Shown piece after piece: positions 13,145 through 15,464 of a DNA stretch of 15,464 nt. The notes under the pieces are model-generated. The model was not told where the DNA came from and did not search any database. It worked only from the letters and a program-made list of their open reading frames with translations. Origin of the DNA: SIG440 sp045648175 (GTDB lineage Bacteria > Bacillota > Clostridia > Monoglobales > Monoglobaceae); NCBI GenBank assembly GCA_045648175.1, contig JAZRNN010000017.1, positions 1-15,464 on the forward strand, given 5' to 3'. The position numbers and the translations under genes are program-made. Each line of letters opens with the position of its first letter. Within the stretch, counting starts at the first letter, position 1.

Positions 13145-13915
13145 ATGGATATAAACGAAAGAAGAGAAAAAATTCTTGAAATCCTTAACGAGCAAGGACA
13201 AGTTAAGGTAAACGACCTGAGTCGTGAATTTGGCATCTCAAATATTACAATACGTTCAGACCTTGCCGACTTAGAGGATAAGGGTCTGCTTTTCCGTGTT
13301 CACGGCGGGGCGATTAATTCCTACAAGTCTTACTGCGATATGGACTTACAGCAGCGCCTTGGCACAAATCTCAAGGCAAAACAGCTTATTGCAAAACGTG
13401 CTGTGGAAATGATAAAAGATCACGACACCGTTATGTTTAATTCAGGAACTACTACCCTGACGGTTTTTCGCGCAATTCCGTCACATTTGCACCTGAACAT
13501 CGTGACAAACTCTGTGTCAATCGCTCTTGAGGCGAGCGGTAACCCAAACTTTAATGTGGTACTTCTGGGTGGCTTTATAAATCCTAAATATCAGTTTGCT
13601 TATGGCGACGATGCAGTAAATCAACTGAAGAACTATCATGCCGACAAACTGTTTTTGTCGGTTGACGGCATCTCTCCTCATTCGGGACTAACCACATATT
13701 ATGACCGTGAAGCCGAGCTTGCACGCCTTATGCTTGCACAGTCTGCCTCGAAAATTATTGTTGCCGACTCATCAAAGATTGGCAGAACAGCCTTTGTTAA
13801 CATCGCCGAAACCGCTTGCGCAGACAGTCTGATAACCGATGATGCATCGGTTTCGCCCGAGGATTTAAATGCTTTGAAAAAGAGCTTTAGAAAAATAACA
13901 ATTGTTAAAGAATGA
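13145..13915 (+). CDS. DeoR/GlpR family transcriptional regulator
   Basis: A 256-residue regulator of normal family length. The N-terminal winged helix-turn-helix (1-57) ends in the DeoR signature: VKVNDLSREFGIS, TIRSDLADLEDKGLL, RVHGGA. The C-terminal DeoRC sensor domain (~75-232) carries the phosphosugar-binding motifs NSGTTT (~99-104), NIVTNSVSIA, LLGG and LFLSVDGIS, followed by DREAELARLML and IIVADSSKIG. Such proteins usually repress a sugar-use operon until a phosphorylated sugar binds. The start is supported by GGAAAG 9 nt upstream. The kinase gene begins 26 bp after the stop, so regulator and kinase form one transcription unit, and the kinase product or a later intermediate is a natural candidate for the inducer. 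Confidence 0.93.
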   Translation: MDINERREKILEILNEQGQVKVNDLSREFGISNITIRSDLADLEDKGLLFRVHGGAINSYKSYCDMDLQQRLGTNLKAKQLIAKRAVEMIKDHDTVMFNSGTTTLTVFRAIPSHLHLNIVTNSVSIALEASGNPNFNVVLLGGFINPKYQFAYGDDAVNQLKNYHADKLFLSVDGISPHSGLTTYYDREAELARLMLAQSASKIIVADSSKIGRTAFVNIAETACADSLITDDASVSPEDLNALKKSFRKITIVKE

Positions 13916-13941
13916 CAGAAAGGACAAAAAGGATAAAACTC

Positions 13942-15342
13942 ATGAAATACTTACTTGGCGTTGATATAGGAACTACTTCTTTAAAGGCCGCCGTTTTTAA
14001 TGAAAATGCAGAATGTATGAAATCAGTCACTAAAGACTATACACTTGAAGTTAAGGATGATTATGTTGAATTCCCTGCGGAGAACTATTGGACTCTTTTC
14101 CACGAAGCTCTTACCGAGCTTTCTGCAGAATACAAAATTTCCGCTATGAGTATTGACACCCAGTGCGAAACAATAATTGTCGCTGATGAGGATGGAACCC
14201 CACTTCGCAAAGCAATAGTATGGCTTGACAACCGTGCAACAGCCGAGGCAGATGCCATCAAGGCACACTTCGGCAACAAAACAGTATATGACATTACCGG
14301 TCAGCCTGAAATTACTGCTACCTGGCCCGCAAGCAAGCTTCTGTGGCTGCGCAACAACGAACCTGATTGTTTTGGCAAAATCAAAAAAGTCTTTCTCCTT
14401 GAAGACTATCTCCTCTATCGCCTTACAGGTCGGTTTGTTACCGAAAAAACTCTTCAATCCTCAACCATCTATTATGACATTCGCAATCACATTTGGTGGA
14501 AGGATATGCTTGAATTTATCGGAATAGAAGAATCCGTATTCCCCGAAATTCTCCCCAGTGGTGAAATTGTGGGTGAATATGATGGCATCACAGTGGTGAC
14601 AGGTGCAATTGACCAGATTGCAGGCGCAATTGGCGCTGGAATTGTTAAAAAAGGCATTGTCAGCGAAATGACAGGTACAACAATGGTTGTTTTTGTTCCT
14701 TCGGCAACAATTCCTGAGTTCACTCCAAACTCAATTATCCCCTGCCACGTGAACTTTGACGGCAAATACTGTCTGCTTTCATGGACGCCTACTGCAGGGA
14801 TAGCCCTTAAATGGTTCAAAAACAACTTCTGCGAGAATTTCAGTTTTTGCGAATTAGACGAGCTTGCTGAAAAAGCAGACCCAGGCTCAAACGGGCTGAC
14901 CTTTTTGCCTTATCTTTGCGGCTCTACAATGCCAAAATACAACCCTGATGCCCGTGGAGCCTTCTGCGGTCTGACAATGGAGCACGGCAGAGGACACGCT
15001 GTGCGTAGTATTTTGGAAGCCGTTGCTTGCATGCTAAAACAAAATCTTGACTATCTTGGTCTTGATTGCAACGAAATCCGCACAATGGGTGGAGGTGCGT
15101 CAAGTCCATTGTGGAATCAGATTAAAGCCGATATGACAGGCAAGAGAATTGTAACCCTTAAAAATGACGAAACTGCCTGCCTTGGCTCTGCAATTTTAGC
15201 AGGTGTTGCAACCGGAGTGTTCGAAAGCGTTGAGGCAGCTTGCGATATGGCAGTAAAATCCAAAAAAGTTTACGAGCCTTCGGGTGTTGACTACACAGAG
15301 TGTTACAAACGTTTCTGTGAGCTTGATAATATACTGAATTAA
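13942..15342 (+). CDS. FGGY-family carbohydrate kinase
   Basis: A 466-residue sugar or polyol kinase of the FGGY family (xylulokinase, gluconokinase, glycerol kinase and relatives), which phosphorylates its substrate with ATP in the cytoplasm. The phosphate-1 loop is LLGVDIGTTSLKA (4-16). The substrate region has AIVWLDNRA (91-99). The catalytic base is D224 in GAIDQIAGAIGAG, followed by MTGTTMVV (phosphate-2). The adenosine motif is MGGGASSPLWNQI near residue 380. The sequence looks nearest to xylulokinase-like members, but specificity in this family is not readable from motifs. The start at 13942 is chosen because family proteins begin within a few residues of the VDIG motif and AAGGA lies 8 nt upstream; an ATG at 13912 overlapping the regulator stop would add ten residues without a good ribosome binding site. 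No isomerase, aldolase or transporter follows within the window. Confidence 0.9.
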   Translation: MKYLLGVDIGTTSLKAAVFNENAECMKSVTKDYTLEVKDDYVEFPAENYWTLFHEALTELSAEYKISAMSIDTQCETIIVADEDGTPLRKAIVWLDNRATAEADAIKAHFGNKTVYDITGQPEITATWPASKLLWLRNNEPDCFGKIKKVFLLEDYLLYRLTGRFVTEKTLQSSTIYYDIRNHIWWKDMLEFIGIEESVFPEILPSGEIVGEYDGITVVTGAIDQIAGAIGAGIVKKGIVSEMTGTTMVVFVPSATIPEFTPNSIIPCHVNFDGKYCLLSWTPTAGIALKWFKNNFCENFSFCELDELAEKADPGSNGLTFLPYLCGSTMPKYNPDARGAFCGLTMEHGRGHAVRSILEAVACMLKQNLDYLGLDCNEIRTMGGGASSPLWNQIKADMTGKRIVTLKNDETACLGSAILAGVATGVFESVEAACDMAVKSKKVYEPSGVDYTECYKRFCELDNILN

Positions 15343-15354
15343 GGCATAAAATTA

Positions 15355-15430
15355 CCGCCGGGGAAATTGAAGTGAACCCCAAAAGTTAGACACTTTTGGG
15401 GTGCATATCAAATCCCCGGCGGCTGTTTTA
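15355..15430 (+). terminator. nested-hairpin terminator after the FGGY kinase gene
   Basis: An outer GC-rich stem, CCGCCGGGG (15355-15363) with CCCCGGCGG (15414-15422), is followed by CTGTTTT, the layout of an intrinsic terminator 13 bp after the stop codon. Its loop is unusually long (50 nt) and contains a second perfect hairpin (15376-15402), which looks like an insertion into an originally simple terminator. Confidence 0.65.
15376..15402. repeat. inner palindrome resembling joined IS3-type terminal repeats
   Basis: ACCCCAAAAGT (15376-15386) pairs perfectly with ACTTTTGGGGT (15392-15402) across TAGAC. CCCCAAAAGTTAGACA is like the right terminal repeat of IS3-group elements (inverse TGTCTAACTTTTGGGG), and CTTTTGGGGTGCATATCA resembles the inside of a matching left end lacking its tip. 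No transposase is present. The IS3 assignment is from memory of the terminal repeats. Confidence 0.5.
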
Positions 15431-15443
15431 AGGCTCTATAATA

Positions 15444-15464
15444 AATGTTGGGGTAACCAACATT
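15444..15464. repeat. perfect 8-bp inverted repeat at the window edge
   Basis: AATGTTGG (15444-15451) and CCAACATT (15457-15464) flank GGTAA. The window stops at the end of the right arm, so a longer structure, such as a terminator, IS end or leader, cannot be excluded. Confidence 0.4.

Noticed and set aside
14023..14457. Minus-strand 144-codon reading frame inside the kinase gene
   Set aside because: It is a shadow of the FGGY kinase, whose motifs are continuous on the plus strand. The shadow has no recognisable motif or ribosome binding site.

Overview
The window looks like chromosome from a low-GC, Gram-positive anaerobe of the Bacillota, probably class Clostridia. The evidence is the AT-rich composition, strong AGGAGG-type ribosome binding sites, consensus sigma-A promoters with 17-bp spacers, a large S-layer-homology (SLH) surface protein, a secreted protein with a Listeria-Bacteroides (InlB B-type) repeat, and a yybP-ykoY manganese riboswitch. 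I cannot name the species.

Left region (1-1956): a two-gene minus-strand unit encodes a Fic-family AMP-transferase with a C-terminal winged helix, followed 28 bp later by the N-terminus of a CoA-disulfide-reductase-type flavoprotein cut off by the window edge. The unit has a consensus promoter overlapped by three copies of a TTCCCTTA box. To the right is about 530 bp without a gene. It holds two clusters of helically spaced short repeats, a hairpin, and the 3' half of a class II tRNA that is best read as tRNA-Ser(CGA). The tRNA is cut exactly at its anticodon loop and is followed by a terminator. This is the structure of an attachment site left by a tRNA-targeting integrative element.

Region 1957-3518: a small secreted InlB-repeat protein (minus strand), then a 5'-truncated IS110-family transposase (plus strand) that keeps only the C-terminal domain.

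Region 3519-5349: a divergent peptide deformylase and a four-to-six-helix, cysteine-rich membrane protein form a minus-strand pair. They diverge from a nitroreductase gene across a short intergenic region with back-to-back promoters.

Region 5383-10965: a long minus-strand run. A 1123-residue SLH-anchored surface protein is followed, with short gaps or overlaps, by a GNAT acetyltransferase, a 4-oxalocrotonate-type tautomerase, a DUF1648 membrane protein and a CDF-family cation exporter that ends in six histidines.

Region 10966-11946: divergent from the SLH gene is mntP, a manganese exporter gene. It is preceded by its own promoter, a yybP-ykoY aptamer and an intrinsic terminator. This is the clearest regulatory circuit in the window.

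Region 11952-15464: a Dus-type tRNA-dihydrouridine synthase (minus, convergent with mntP), then a plus-strand pair of a DeoR-family repressor and an FGGY-family carbohydrate kinase, probably the start of a sugar-use operon or the whole of one. The kinase is followed by a nested hairpin: a GC-rich terminator-like stem whose loop contains what look like the fused ends of an IS3-type element. The window ends in another short palindrome.

I did not find a convincing wholly new multi-gene system. The strongest leads are the truncated tRNA-Ser attachment site with its arm-like repeats, the Fic operator array, and the nested inverted repeat at the right edge.
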